Below, piece by piece: positions 42,635-50,966 of a stretch of DNA of 64,000 nucleotides. The DNA lies in NCBI RefSeq assembly GCF_000336915.1, contig NZ_AOMD01000018.1, forward strand, positions 130,180-194,179, given 5' to 3'. A program made the translations under genes and the position numbers. Numbering within the stretch: position 1 is the stretch's first letter; each line of letters starts with the position of its first letter. The stretch comes from Halococcus saccharolyticus DSM 5350 (GTDB lineage: Archaea > Halobacteriota > Halobacteria > Halobacteriales > Halococcaceae). The notes below the pieces were generated by a model. The model searched no databases and was not told the origin of the DNA. It was given only the letters and a program-made list of their open reading frames with translations.

Positions 42635-43663
42635 GTGGAGTACACGACACTCGGCGATACGGGGATGACCGTGAGCAAGATCTGCCTCGGCTGTATGAGC
42701 TTCGGCGGCTCCGGCGGCGGCGAGATGTTCGACTGGACCGTCGACGAGGAGCAAGCCACCGAGGTCATCGATCGTGCGATCGAACTCGGGATCAACTTCT
42801 TCGACATCATCAGAACGCGAAGCGTTCTGATTAGCTGTCAGACGTAGTCTGACAACACCGCGAACGTCTACTCCGACGGGGAATCCGAGCGCATCCTCGG
42901 CAACGCCCTCGGAGAGTACGACCGTGACGAACAAGTGGTCGCCACGAAGGTCTGGGGCCAGATGCGCGACGACGACCCGAACTCGGGTGGTCTCTCGCGG
43001 AAGACGATCGATCAAGAGCTAGAGAACAGCCTTGATAGATTGGGAATGGACACAGTAGACCTCTATCAGATTCATCGCTGGGATCCCGAGACGCCGATCG
43101 AGAGGACTCTCGAAGCGCTCGACGACGCCGTTCGGCGGGGAAAGACTCGATATTTGGGCGCGAGTTCGATGTGGGCCCACCAGTTCGCCGAGGCGCTGCA
43201 CACGAGCGATCGGTTGGGACTCGATCGGTTCGTGACGATGCAGAATCACTACAACCTCGTTTATCGCGAGGAAGAGCGAGAGATGCTGCCACTCTCTCGA
43301 ACGGAGAACGTCGGCGTCATCCCGTGGTCGCCGTTCGCGGGTGGCTATCTCGCCCGCCCCCACGAGGAGGCCGACGAGATGCGCGAGATGACTGCGGATC
43401 GATACGACACCCTACAGAGCAGAGAAATCAACGAGCGCGTCCAGGAGATCGCCGACGAGAAGGGTGCCAGCATGAGCCAGATCGGGCTGGCGTGGTTGCT
43501 CCACAAAGACGGCGTGACCGCACCGATCTACGGCACGTCGAGCGTCGAGCACTTAGAGGACGCGGTCGAGGCGGTCGAGGCGGTCGAGCTCGATCTCTCG
43601 GATAGCGACATCGAGTACCTCGAAGAGCCGTACGAGCCGATGGCCGTTCTCGGCCACGAGTAG
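42635..43663 (+). pseudogene. Aldo/keto reductase interrupted in frame by a 51-bp hairpin insertion
   Basis: An intact reading frame for a 325-residue aldo/keto reductase except for 51 extra bases at 42806-42856. Before the insert the protein is EYTTLGDTGMTVSKICLGCM up to ELGINFFD; after it, TANVYSDGESERILGNALGEYDRDEQVVATKVWGQMR (given in part), the normal family sequence with catalytic Tyr and Lys regions. Removing the 51 bases joins FFD directly to TANVYSDG. The insert keeps frame but brings a TAG at 42845-42847. The GTG at 42635 is the start. Downstream coding looks healthy, so the event is recent or the allele is a sequencing/assembly artefact. Confidence 0.85.
42806..42856. repeat. 51-bp insertion of two perfect hairpins inside the aldo/keto reductase gene
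   Basis: The first hairpin (42809-42831) has 10-bp arms starting ATCAGAACGC around a GAA loop. The second (42836-42854) has 8-bp arms starting TGTCAGAC around a GTA loop. The stop TAG straddles the loop-stem boundary of the second. Flanking GAC|ACC codons join cleanly if it is removed. The two stems are unrelated in sequence but share the geometry of the other hairpins in the window. Confidence 0.9.
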
Positions 43664-43750
43664 CGGGCTGCCACGGCGAGACCGTCCCGAGAGACGGCAC
43701 CCTCCACAGAAACGCCGATTCTCGGCTGCTCGCGGTGCGGATTCGGAGCC

Positions 43751-43760
43751 GTTTACTCCC
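43751..43760 (+). promoter_or_regulatory. TATA-like box for panB
   Basis: GTTTACTCCC lies about 26 nt before the panB ATG at 43781. Confidence 0.45.
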
Positions 43761-43780
43761 GTCACGTGTGACGGTCGCCC

Positions 43781-44596
43781 ATGCCGACGACTGTGCGGGA
43801 GTTCCGCGTGCGGGCCGATGGTGAGGCACCACTCACGATGTTGACTGCCTACGACGCGCCGACGGCGGCGGCCTGCGAGGCTGCGGGTGTCGACGCGATC
43901 CTCGTCGGCGACAGCATGGGCAACGCCGCGCTCGGGTACGACTCGACGCTGCCCGTCACCGTCGAGGAGGTCGCGAGCCGGACCGGCGCGGTCGCGCGTG
44001 CCACCGACGAACCGCTCGTGATCGCCGACATGCCCTTTCTCAGTTTCGGTGTCAACGAAGCGGAGAGCCTCAAGAACGCCGGCCGAATGCTGAAAGAGGA
44101 GGGCGCACACGCGGTCAAAATCGAGAGCGGGTCGCATACTGTGGGGTTGACCGAACGGCTCGCTGCGGTCGGGATTCCGGTGATGGCTCATCTCGGTCTC
44201 ACTCCGCAGAAGGTCAACCAGCTTGGATACAGTCGCCAGGGTACGTCTCGGGAGGCCGCGAACGAGATCGCCGCGCTCGCACGCGAGCACGAGGACGCGG
44301 GTGCGTTCGCGCTCGTACTCGAACACGTCCCGGCGAACCTTGCGACTCAGGTCACGGAGGACCTCTCGATCCCCACCATCGGGATCGGGGCCGGGCCCGA
44401 CTGTGACGGCCAGGTGCTCGTCGCCAACGACGTGCTCGGATTGGACGATCAACAGCCGCCCTTCGCCGAGGCGTTTGGCGACGTCCGTGGCGAGATGGAA
44501 AAAGCGGTGTCGGGTTACGTCGAAGCGGTCGAGGACGGTGAGTTCCCGGCCGAGGAACACAGTCACGTCGAGTCGGATTTGGACGACCTCTACTGA
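43781..44596 (+). CDS. panB: 3-methyl-2-oxobutanoate hydroxymethyltransferase (ketopantoate hydroxymethyltransferase)
   Basis: A 271-residue enzyme of pantothenate/CoA synthesis: it adds a hydroxymethyl group to 2-oxoisovalerate. The sequence has MLTAYDAPTAAACEAAGVDAILVGDSMGNAALGYDSTLPVT (given in part), GAHAVKIESG, MAHLGLTPQKVNQLGYSRQG (given in part) and IPTIGIGAGPDCDGQVLVANDVLGL (given in part), all diagnostic of PanB. The length is normal. Its TGA is the left edge of repeat copy C. Confidence 0.96.
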   Translation: MPTTVREFRVRADGEAPLTMLTAYDAPTAAACEAAGVDAILVGDSMGNAALGYDSTLPVTVEEVASRTGAVARATDEPLVIADMPFLSFGVNEAESLKNAGRMLKEEGAHAVKIESGSHTVGLTERLAAVGIPVMAHLGLTPQKVNQLGYSRQGTSREAANEIAALAREHEDAGAFALVLEHVPANLATQVTEDLSIPTIGIGAGPDCDGQVLVANDVLGLDDQQPPFAEAFGDVRGEMEKAVSGYVEAVEDGEFPAEEHSHVESDLDDLY

Positions 44597-44839
44597 GGCG
44601 GCCAGCGGCGGCCGCCGAGCGGTTGCGGTGCTGTGCCTGGCGGATGAAGGGCGAACGAGCGAAGCGAGTGAGGGCTTCGGCGGTGCTGTGCGGTTGTGGA
44701 AAGCGCCAGTGGTCGTATCGCGAGCGAACGAGTAAAGCGAGTGAGCGAGCGGGTCGAGGAGTGACCGTAGGGAACGACGAGACTTTTGGTGGAGATTTTG
44801 CAAGCGAGCGGTCGAAGGCCGCGAGCGTAGCAAAAGGTC
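44597..44839. repeat. Intergenic repeat copy C, between panB and the PAPS reductase-type gene
   Basis: Shares the GC-rich half with the other copies (CTGGCGGATGAAGGGCGA, then TGAGGGCTTCGGCGGTGCTG and GCGAGCGAACGAG-type units). The right part is divergent; the end next to the TAG of the minus-strand gene reads GGTCC preceded by CAAAA, a shortened docking sequence. The core GGGTGTTTTTGATCCA is absent, so this is the most degenerate member. Confidence 0.6.
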
Positions 44840-45811
44840 CTACATGTAGCCGAGGTCGCGCAGGCGCTCCATCAGGTCCTCTTTGTCCTGGGCGCGGCCT
44901 GCGCGCTCGGTCGTGCCTTCGAGGTCCTGGAGCCACGCCGGATCCTCGTCGGACTTTTCGGTACTCACTTCGCTACCGAGCGACCGGAAGCCAGCGAAGT
45001 ACTTCGGGCTGATCGGGATATCCTCGTTGGTGAGGCCGTTCGGAAGGTCGTCGGCGCTCTGGGGGACGTAGCCCTCGTCGGGGTACTCCGCAACGGTCTC
45101 GGGCACCGCGAAGTTCCAGAAGGCGTCCCAGACGTCGCGCTCGGCGAAGTGGAGGATCGGCTGGATGCGGTCGTGGGGCGGGAAGAGGTCGGGATCGTGG
45201 CGCGGGCTGAAGAAGGTCTCGTCGGCGCGGGCCTCCTGTTCGTCCCAGCGAACGCCCGAGATGACGCCGTCGACACCGTACTCCTCGAGGGCGTCGTTGA
45301 GCGCCACGGTTTTCAGGAGGTGATTGCCGACGTAGGTGTCGAGCAGGAACGGGAACGTGTCTTCCTCGTATTCGAGGATGTTCCGGACGTGGTGCTGGTT
45401 GTGCTCGGAGAGGTCCTCGATGGGGATGTCGTCACCAGGTTCGAGTCCGTGCTCGTCGACGTACTCGCCGACGTCCTCGTTGCGCGCGTAGCGCACCTCG
45501 AGGTCCCACTCGTCGGCCCACTTCTCGACGAAGTCGTGGATCTCGTCGAAGTGCTGGTAGTGGTCGATGAAGATCGCGGGCGGCACGTCGAGATCGAAGC
45601 GCTCGGCGACCTCCTTGATGAAGTACAGCGTGAGCGTCGAGTCCTTCCCGCCGGTCCACATCACCGCGGGGTTCTCGTACTGTTCGAGGCCGCGCTTGGT
45701 GACCTCGATCGCCTTCTCGAGTTTGTCTTCGATACTCGGGTAATCCTCGGGGTCTTCGCCCTCGCCGTCGGTGTAGTCGACGTCGAGGTAGTCGGGAAAC
45801 TCGTCGGACAT
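44840..45811 (-). CDS. PAPS reductase/ATP sulfurylase-type PP-loop protein
   Basis: A 323-residue PP-loop protein of the phosphoadenosine phosphosulfate reductase family. The nucleotide site is VMWTGGKDSTLTLYFIKEVA. FIDHYQHFDEIHDFVEKWADEWDLEVRYARN (given in part), ISGVRWDEQEAR and the SPRHDPDLFPPHDRIQPILHFAERDVWDAFWNF region (given in part) follow the sulfotransferase family pattern. Some archaeal members serve in sulfur assimilation and others in tRNA thiolation; the sequence does not decide. It ends in TAG, followed at once by repeat copy C. A TATA-like box (CTTTTACG on the minus strand, 45836-45843) lies 28 nt upstream. Confidence 0.9.
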   Translation of the reverse strand: MSDEFPDYLDVDYTDGEGEDPEDYPSIEDKLEKAIEVTKRGLEQYENPAVMWTGGKDSTLTLYFIKEVAERFDLDVPPAIFIDHYQHFDEIHDFVEKWADEWDLEVRYARNEDVGEYVDEHGLEPGDDIPIEDLSEHNQHHVRNILEYEEDTFPFLLDTYVGNHLLKTVALNDALEEYGVDGVISGVRWDEQEARADETFFSPRHDPDLFPPHDRIQPILHFAERDVWDAFWNFAVPETVAEYPDEGYVPQSADDLPNGLTNEDIPISPKYFAGFRSLGSEVSTEKSDEDPAWLQDLEGTTERAGRAQDKEDLMERLRDLGYM

Positions 45812-45835
45812 TTCGTAATGAGATATAATTACCGG

Positions 45836-45843
45836 CGTAAAAG
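45836..45843 (-). promoter_or_regulatory. TATA-like box for the PAPS reductase-type gene
   Basis: CTTTTACG on the minus strand lies about 28 nt before the start codon, typical leaderless spacing. Confidence 0.5.
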
Positions 45844-45897
45844 TCCTTGTGGCTTCGGTTCGGTGTGCTGCGTGCGCTCACACCGCGCGCCCGTCCG

Positions 45898-46086
45898 CTA
45901 GCGGTTCATCGCTCGGTACTTACCGTGCTGGACCCCGACGAACAGCGTCAGGAGGCCGAACACGAACAGGCCGCCGAGCACCATCATGATCGTACTCGTC
46001 GTCATCGGGCTCATGAACGTCCCGATGGCGATGACGGCGAACAGCACGACGAAGACGCCAGCGGTCTTCGGGAGATCGAACTCCAT
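45898..46086 (-). CDS. Small membrane protein (DUF7333-like)
   Basis: A 62-residue protein with two helices (TAGVFVVLFAVIAIGTFMS and STIMMVLGGLFVFGLLTLFVGV, given in part) and short polar ends (MEFDLPK, QHGKYRAMNR). It resembles a haloarchaeal family recalled as DUF7333. There is no catalytic motif and the function is unknown. Confidence 0.7.
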   Translation of the reverse strand: MEFDLPKTAGVFVVLFAVIAIGTFMSPMTTSTIMMVLGGLFVFGLLTLFVGVQHGKYRAMNR

Positions 46087-46152
46087 GTCCTTCCTTCGAG
46101 TGCCGCGAGAATAAGCGTTCGTAAACCGGTCGCCCGCCGCCGATCGTGGGTG

Positions 46153-46983
46153 TTACCAGGGCGCGAAGTCGGGGTCGACCTGCCGTTCTTTCCTGTCGAT
46201 CCCGTCGATCGTTGCGATGTCCTCGTCGTCGAGGTCGACCGCGAGCGAGTTCCAGTTGTCCTCGATGTGGTCTTTCCCTGTGGCTTTCGGGATCGTCGTC
46301 ACGCCCTTCTCGCGAAGCCACGCGAGGCTGATCTGGGCCGCGCTGGCGTCGTGTTTCTCGGCGATGTCGGTGAGTTCGTCGACCTCGAAGACTTCGCCGC
46401 GTGCGAGCGGCGAGTATGCCACGAGTTCGATGTCGTGGTCGTCGCAGTAGCTTCGGAGCTCGTCCTGTGGGAGCAGCGGATGGCACTCGACCTGGTTCGC
46501 GAAGATCGGCTCGTCGAGCACCTCGCTAGCGGTGTCGAGATGCTCGGGCTCGAAGTTCGAGACGCCGATCCGGTCGATCGCACCGCGGTCTTTCAGCTCG
46601 GCGAACGCCGGCAGGGTGTCCTCGGCGTCGTATTCGTCGGCCGGCCAGTGGGCGTAGAGCAGGTCGACAGACTCCACGTCGAGCTCGTCGAGGCTCTCGG
46701 TCGTGCTGTGGATCACGTCGTCGTAGCTCAGGTTCTCGGTCCAGACCTTCGTCGCGAGGAAGACATCCTTACGCGGGACATCCGCCCCCTCGATCCCCTC
46801 GCCGACGCTCTCCTCGTTGCCGTACGCCTGGGCGGTGTCGATGTGTCGATACCCCATCTCCAGGGCGGTTCGGACGCTTTCGACGCACTGTTCGGGGTCC
46901 TCGTTCTGCCACGTGCCGAGGCCCAGCATCGGCATCTCGTCGGCGCGCGGGACGCTCTCGGGACGAAGTTGCTCTTGAGACAT
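46153..46983 (-). CDS. Aldo/keto reductase
   Basis: A 276-residue NADPH-dependent AKR. It has MLGLGTWQNEDPEQCVESVRTALEMGYRHIDTAQAYGNEESVGEGI (given in part) with the catalytic Asp and Tyr, ATKVWTENLSYDDVI with Lys, VDLLYAHWP, IGVSNFEPEHLD and AQISLAWLREKGVTTIPKATGKDHIEDN (given in part). It is intact, unlike the second, unrelated-length AKR at 42635. It is the neighbour of repeat copy D. Confidence 0.93.
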   Translation of the reverse strand: MSQEQLRPESVPRADEMPMLGLGTWQNEDPEQCVESVRTALEMGYRHIDTAQAYGNEESVGEGIEGADVPRKDVFLATKVWTENLSYDDVIHSTTESLDELDVESVDLLYAHWPADEYDAEDTLPAFAELKDRGAIDRIGVSNFEPEHLDTASEVLDEPIFANQVECHPLLPQDELRSYCDDHDIELVAYSPLARGEVFEVDELTDIAEKHDASAAQISLAWLREKGVTTIPKATGKDHIEDNWNSLAVDLDDEDIATIDGIDRKERQVDPDFAPW

Positions 46984-47040
46984 ACACCGAGTGAAAGGGC
47001 TGGCGACCGAAAAGCCGTTCGGGAACCGGAGAAACGGGCT

Positions 47041-47518
47041 GACTTTGTGGCGGTTGCGGGACGGCGGCGGTGGCGGTGCGGTAGCGGTTCCTGGCGTCCT
47101 GCGGTCGCGGAGCGACCGCAGGGCTCAGGAGAGCGTCGCTCTCCTGGCGGATGACGGGCGAGGACGCGAGCGTCGGGCGGCGCTTACTACGTTCACGCCG
47201 CCAAGCGAACGAGGAGCGAAGCGACCCGTGAGTTGTGAGCGAGCGCCTGAGGGCTTTGGCGGCGCTGTGCGGTCCTGGTGGATCGAGGGCGAGGCCCGCT
47301 CTGCGGGCCGAGGGCTCGGGCGGTGCTGTGCGGTTGTGGGGGTAACTAGTGGTTGTACCGCGAGCGAACGAAGTGAGCGAGCGGGTGTTTTTGATCCACA
47401 TTTTCGCGAGGGGTTGAGCGCCGCGAGGCGGCGGAGCCGCCTCGGCCCGTGCGAGCGGGCGAAGCCCGCGAGCAGACGACCGAAGGGAGCGCGAACCCCC
47501 GAAGTAAAAAGGTGGGTC
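47041..47518. repeat. Intergenic repeat copy D with internal duplication, before dnaJ's stop
   Basis: The longest copy. The GC-rich half occurs twice: first at about 47144-47273 (CTGGCGGATGACGGGCGAG ... GAGGGCTTTGGCGGCGCTG) and again at about 47274-47339 (CTGGTGGATCGAGGGCGAG ... GAGGGCTCGGGCGGTGCTG). The middle GAGCGGGTGTTTTTGATCCA, identical to copy A, lies near 47379-47398. It ends CCGAAGTAAAAAGGTGGGTC beside the TAG of dnaJ. Perfect hairpins with 3-nt loops lie at 47098-47122, 47126-47146, 47293-47309, 47424-47444 and 47455-47469. Confidence 0.8.
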
Positions 47519-48709
47519 CTAGAGCGAACTCTTGATCTTCTCGAAGAACCCTTCTGAAACCTCGACTTCCTCGCCGCCGGCCTCGGCGAACGCTTCGAGC
47601 GCCTCGCGCTGTTCGTCGTTCATCTCCTCGGGCGTCACGATCTGTACCTCCACGAAGAGGTCGCCGTTGCCACGTCGGCGCAGCCGGGGCATCCCCTTTC
47701 CTTCGAGCCGGAACGTCTCGCCGCTTTGGGTGGCCGACGGGATGTCCATTTCGACGCTGCCATCGAGAGTGGGTACCTCGACGGTGGTGCCGAAAGTTGC
47801 CTGTGGGAACGAGATCGCGGCCCGGTGGGCGAGATCGTCGCCGTCGCGGTCGAAGTCGGGATGCTTGCGGATACTGATCTCGATCAGGAGATCGCCGTTG
47901 GGGCCACCGTTCTCGCCGGGTGCACCCTCACGCTCCATCCGGAGGCTCTGACCGTCTCGAATCCCAGGCGGAACTTCGACAGACAGGGTGGCCTCGTTGC
48001 GAATCTGGCCGTCGCCGGTACACGTCGAACAGGTTTCGCTGTAGAGGGTCCCCTCGCCCTCACATCGGCGACAGGTCTGGGTTTGCTGGACCCGTCCGAG
48101 GGGAGTTTGCTGGACCTGCGTGGTCTGGCCGCGCCCCTCACACTCGGGACAGGTCTCGGTGTCGGCGCTGTCGGGGTGGCCCGATCCACCGCAGTCGTGG
48201 CAGGTCTCGGGTCGCGCGACCGTGAACTGCTTTTCGACACCCTCGTAGGCCTCTTCGAGTTCGATCGCGAGATCGGTCCGGAGGTCGGGGCCCTGGCGCG
48301 GACCGCTTCGGCCGCCCCCGCCGCCCGCACCACCGCCGAAGAACTGCTCGAAGATGTCGCCGAGACCGCCGCCTCCGCCACCCATCCCACCCGCGCCGCC
48401 CATGCCGCCGAACGGATCGCCACCCATGCCGCCCATCCCGCCCGCGCCACCCGCACCGCCGCCGTCGAACCCGCCGCGCTTTTCCGCCTGCTCGAAGCGC
48501 TCGTGCCCCATCTGGTCGTAGGCCTGGCGCTTCTGGTCGTCGGTCAACACTTCTTTTGCCTGCTTTGCCTGCTTGAACTTCTCGTCGGCGTTCGGGTCGT
48601 CGGAGACGTCGGGATGGTACTCGGCGGCTTTCTTCCGATAGGCCTGCTTGATCTCGTCGTCGCTCGCGTCGCGGGAGACGCCGAGCACCGAATAGAAGTC
48701 CTCGCTCAT
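47519..48709 (-). CDS. dnaJ: Chaperone DnaJ (Hsp40)
   Basis: A 396-residue type I J-protein. The J domain has YHPD (HPD at residues 32-34). A Gly/Met/Phe-rich linker (GGAGGMGGMGGDPFGG-type) spans about residues 78-135. Four zinc-binding CxxCxGxG repeats follow (CHDCGGSG, CPECEGRG, CRRCEGEG, CSTCTGDG), then two substrate-binding beta domains. It stimulates DnaK ATPase. No dnaK or grpE gene lies in this window. The ATG at 48707-48709 starts MSEDFYSVLGV. The stop is TAG and is followed at once by repeat copy D. Confidence 0.96.
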   Translation of the reverse strand: MSEDFYSVLGVSRDASDDEIKQAYRKKAAEYHPDVSDDPNADEKFKQAKQAKEVLTDDQKRQAYDQMGHERFEQAEKRGGFDGGGAGGAGGMGGMGGDPFGGMGGAGGMGGGGGGLGDIFEQFFGGGAGGGGGRSGPRQGPDLRTDLAIELEEAYEGVEKQFTVARPETCHDCGGSGHPDSADTETCPECEGRGQTTQVQQTPLGRVQQTQTCRRCEGEGTLYSETCSTCTGDGQIRNEATLSVEVPPGIRDGQSLRMEREGAPGENGGPNGDLLIEISIRKHPDFDRDGDDLAHRAAISFPQATFGTTVEVPTLDGSVEMDIPSATQSGETFRLEGKGMPRLRRRGNGDLFVEVQIVTPEEMNDEQREALEAFAEAGGEEVEVSEGFFEKIKSSL

Positions 48710-48829
48710 TGGGTTGAACAGGAGTAATGGATTGAGACACTTGAAAAGAACGGGTTCGGCCGGTGCCACGAATCGGACGGACGACCCACCCGAACAGCTA
48801 TTGCAAGCCGTGTACTTATGATTTCACGA

Positions 48830-49513
48830 ATGAGTACCATCTCCGAACTCTCGATCGGGGCGTCCGCGTTCGCGCTCGGCGAGACCCTCGAAGCGATCCC
48901 CGAGGCGACGTTCGACATCGAGCGCGTCGTCGCCCACGAAGCCGAGCGCGTCATGCCGTTCGTGTGGGCGACCGCCCCCGATCGCGACGCACTCGAAGCT
49001 GCTTTCGCCGACGATTCGAGTGTAGCCAACGTCGAACGCCTCTCGGATCTCGACGACGAGTGGCTCTATCGAATGGAGTGGGTCTCGCAAGTCCAGTTCG
49101 TCGTCCACGCGATCACCGAGGAGGGCGCGACGATCCTGAATGCACAGACAGAGACCGGGCGCTGGCAGCTCCGCGTGCTGTTTCCCGACCGTGACGCACT
49201 CTCACGAACCTACTCCTTCTGCGAGGAGCACGATCTCGACATCGACATCGAGACGATCTACGAGATGGACAACGAGCGCCACGGACGGTTCGGGCTGACC
49301 GACGACCAATCCGCGACGCTGACCGAGGCGTTCGAGCACGGGTTCTACGAGGTACCTCGGGGAATCTCGGTCGCTGATCTCGCCGACGAACTCGATATCT
49401 CCCATCAGGCGCTCTCCGAACGGTTCCGCCGTGCGCACGGCACGCTCATCGAGAACTCCCTCGTCATCGGTCGCGAGCGCGACGACGAATCGCGGGCTGC
49501 GCCCGAGATGTAG
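48830..49513 (+). CDS. Bat-type helix-turn-helix transcriptional regulator
   Basis: A 227-residue haloarchaeal regulator. The N-terminal bat/GAF-like domain covers residues 1-155 and the C-terminal HTH_10 domain is LTDDQSATLTEAFEHGFYEVPRGISVADLADELDISHQALSERFRRAHGTLIENSL (given in part). The ATG at 48818 would add four residues; 48830 (MSTISELSIG) is the likely start. The ligand and targets are unknown. It shows the complete form of the domain whose remnant lies at 24338. Confidence 0.88.
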   Translation: MSTISELSIGASAFALGETLEAIPEATFDIERVVAHEAERVMPFVWATAPDRDALEAAFADDSSVANVERLSDLDDEWLYRMEWVSQVQFVVHAITEEGATILNAQTETGRWQLRVLFPDRDALSRTYSFCEEHDLDIDIETIYEMDNERHGRFGLTDDQSATLTEAFEHGFYEVPRGISVADLADELDISHQALSERFRRAHGTLIENSLVIGRERDDESRAAPEM

Positions 49514-49563
49514 CCCTCATCTCCCGAGCCACGTTGGCGACGAGTGCCGCGAGAGACGACCGT

Positions 49564-49574
49564 TTTTTATAATC
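49564..49574 (+). promoter_or_regulatory. TATA box for the geranylgeranyl reductase gene
   Basis: TTTTTATAATC lies about 27 nt before the ATG at 49596. Confidence 0.55.
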
Positions 49575-49595
49575 CGACGGATAACGGAAGGGACA

Positions 49596-50966
49596 ATGAC
49601 AGCCGAACAGTACGACGTCGTGGTCGTCGGGGCCGGGACCGCCGGCGCGTTCGCCGCTGCGACCGCTGCACGAGAGGGGGTCTCGACCGTGATCGTCGAG
49701 CGCAAGTCCGCGGACGACGTCGGCGACATCGCCTGCGGCGACGCGATCAAGGGGACCAGCACGTTTCCCGATGTGATGGATCTCGACTATCTCCGCGAGG
49801 AATCGTTCACCAACGACCAGGTCACGAAAGCTCGTTTCGAGAACCCACAGACCGACGACCATATCGACGTCCCGCTTCCCGGCAACGGCGCGGTCGTCGA
49901 TCGGAAACGCTACGGCGAGGTGATCGTCGAGGAGACCGAACGCGCCGGTGCAGAGCTCCACTGCGACACCGTCGTCAAGGACGTCATTCAGGAAGACGGC
50001 CGTGTGAGAGGCGTCGAGACGGTCCGGAAGGGCAACTCGACGACCTACGAGGCCGACGTGGTGATCGACGCTGCGGGCTCGCTCTCCCTCCTCCAAGACA
50101 AAGTGGACTTCGAGGGAACGACGTTCGACACCAACGTCAACTACTCGCAGTTCTGTTCTGCCTACCGCGAGGTCGTCGAGGTCGATTCACCTGTGGACTG
50201 GGACGACTCGCTCGTGTTCAAACCCACCGAGGAGCTCGGCTATCTCTGGTACTTCCCCCGAACCAGCACCGAGATCAACGCCGGGCTGGGGTTCCAGATG
50301 AACAAATCGCCGATGGAACTGGTCGAGGTCCTGAAAGACGATCTTCGACAGCGCCCGGAGTTCGAGAACGCGACGGTCAAGAGCAAGCTCGGGGCCGCGC
50401 TCCCGACCCGTCGGCCGTACGATTCGGCGGTCGCGCCGGGGTTCATGGCGGTCGGCGACGCCGCAGCCCACGTCAACCCCACCACCGGTGGCGGGATTCC
50501 CGGTGCGGCGAAGGCCGGCCATTGGGCCGCGAAGAAGGCTGTCGAGGCCGTCTCGTCGGGTGACGCGAGCGAACAGCAGCTCTGGGAGTACAACTACAAG
50601 GTGATGCGCGACTTCGGCAAGCGCTTCGCTGCGATGGACATCTACAACATCTTCGGCGGCGCGAACGACGTCGACGATCTCGTGAGCATTCTGACCTCGA
50701 TGCCGAGCCAGCAGATCATCGACGCGCTCGGCAAGGAGGGTACCGCCTCGATGGGGATCGGTCTCAAACTCAAGACCATCCTCAAGACCCACGGCCACTG
50801 GGAGACGCTGTACGATCTCTACAAGGCCCAGGGCAAGGCCGCCGAGGTCAAGGAACTCTACGACGACTACCCCTCCTCGCCGAGCGAGTTCGACGCGTGG
50901 CAGACAGCCCGTGACAGCCTCATGGACGAGGTGTACGAGCTTACCGGCGCTGACCCCAAGTACTAA
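49596..50966 (+). CDS. Geranylgeranyl reductase family flavoprotein
   Basis: A 456-residue FAD enzyme that reduces double bonds of isoprenoid chains, in archaea probably those of membrane lipids. The dinucleotide site is VVVVGAGTAGAFAAATAA, followed by IACGDAIKG, the YxWxFP lipid-pocket motif in LGYLWYFPRTSTEINAGLGF, and GDAAAHVNPTTGGGIPGAAKAG with the second FAD contact. A TATA box lies 27 nt upstream. Its stop TAA is followed at once by repeat copy E. Confidence 0.93.
   Translation: MTAEQYDVVVVGAGTAGAFAAATAAREGVSTVIVERKSADDVGDIACGDAIKGTSTFPDVMDLDYLREESFTNDQVTKARFENPQTDDHIDVPLPGNGAVVDRKRYGEVIVEETERAGAELHCDTVVKDVIQEDGRVRGVETVRKGNSTTYEADVVIDAAGSLSLLQDKVDFEGTTFDTNVNYSQFCSAYREVVEVDSPVDWDDSLVFKPTEELGYLWYFPRTSTEINAGLGFQMNKSPMELVEVLKDDLRQRPEFENATVKSKLGAALPTRRPYDSAVAPGFMAVGDAAAHVNPTTGGGIPGAAKAGHWAAKKAVEAVSSGDASEQQLWEYNYKVMRDFGKRFAAMDIYNIFGGANDVDDLVSILTSMPSQQIIDALGKEGTASMGIGLKLKTILKTHGHWETLYDLYKAQGKAAEVKELYDDYPSSPSEFDAWQTARDSLMDEVYELTGADPKY

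Noticed and set aside
42845-42847. Amber codon read as pyrrolysine in the aldo/keto reductase
   Set aside because: The TAG lies inside a hairpin insertion absent from the family, and no pyrrolysine tRNA or synthetase is visible.
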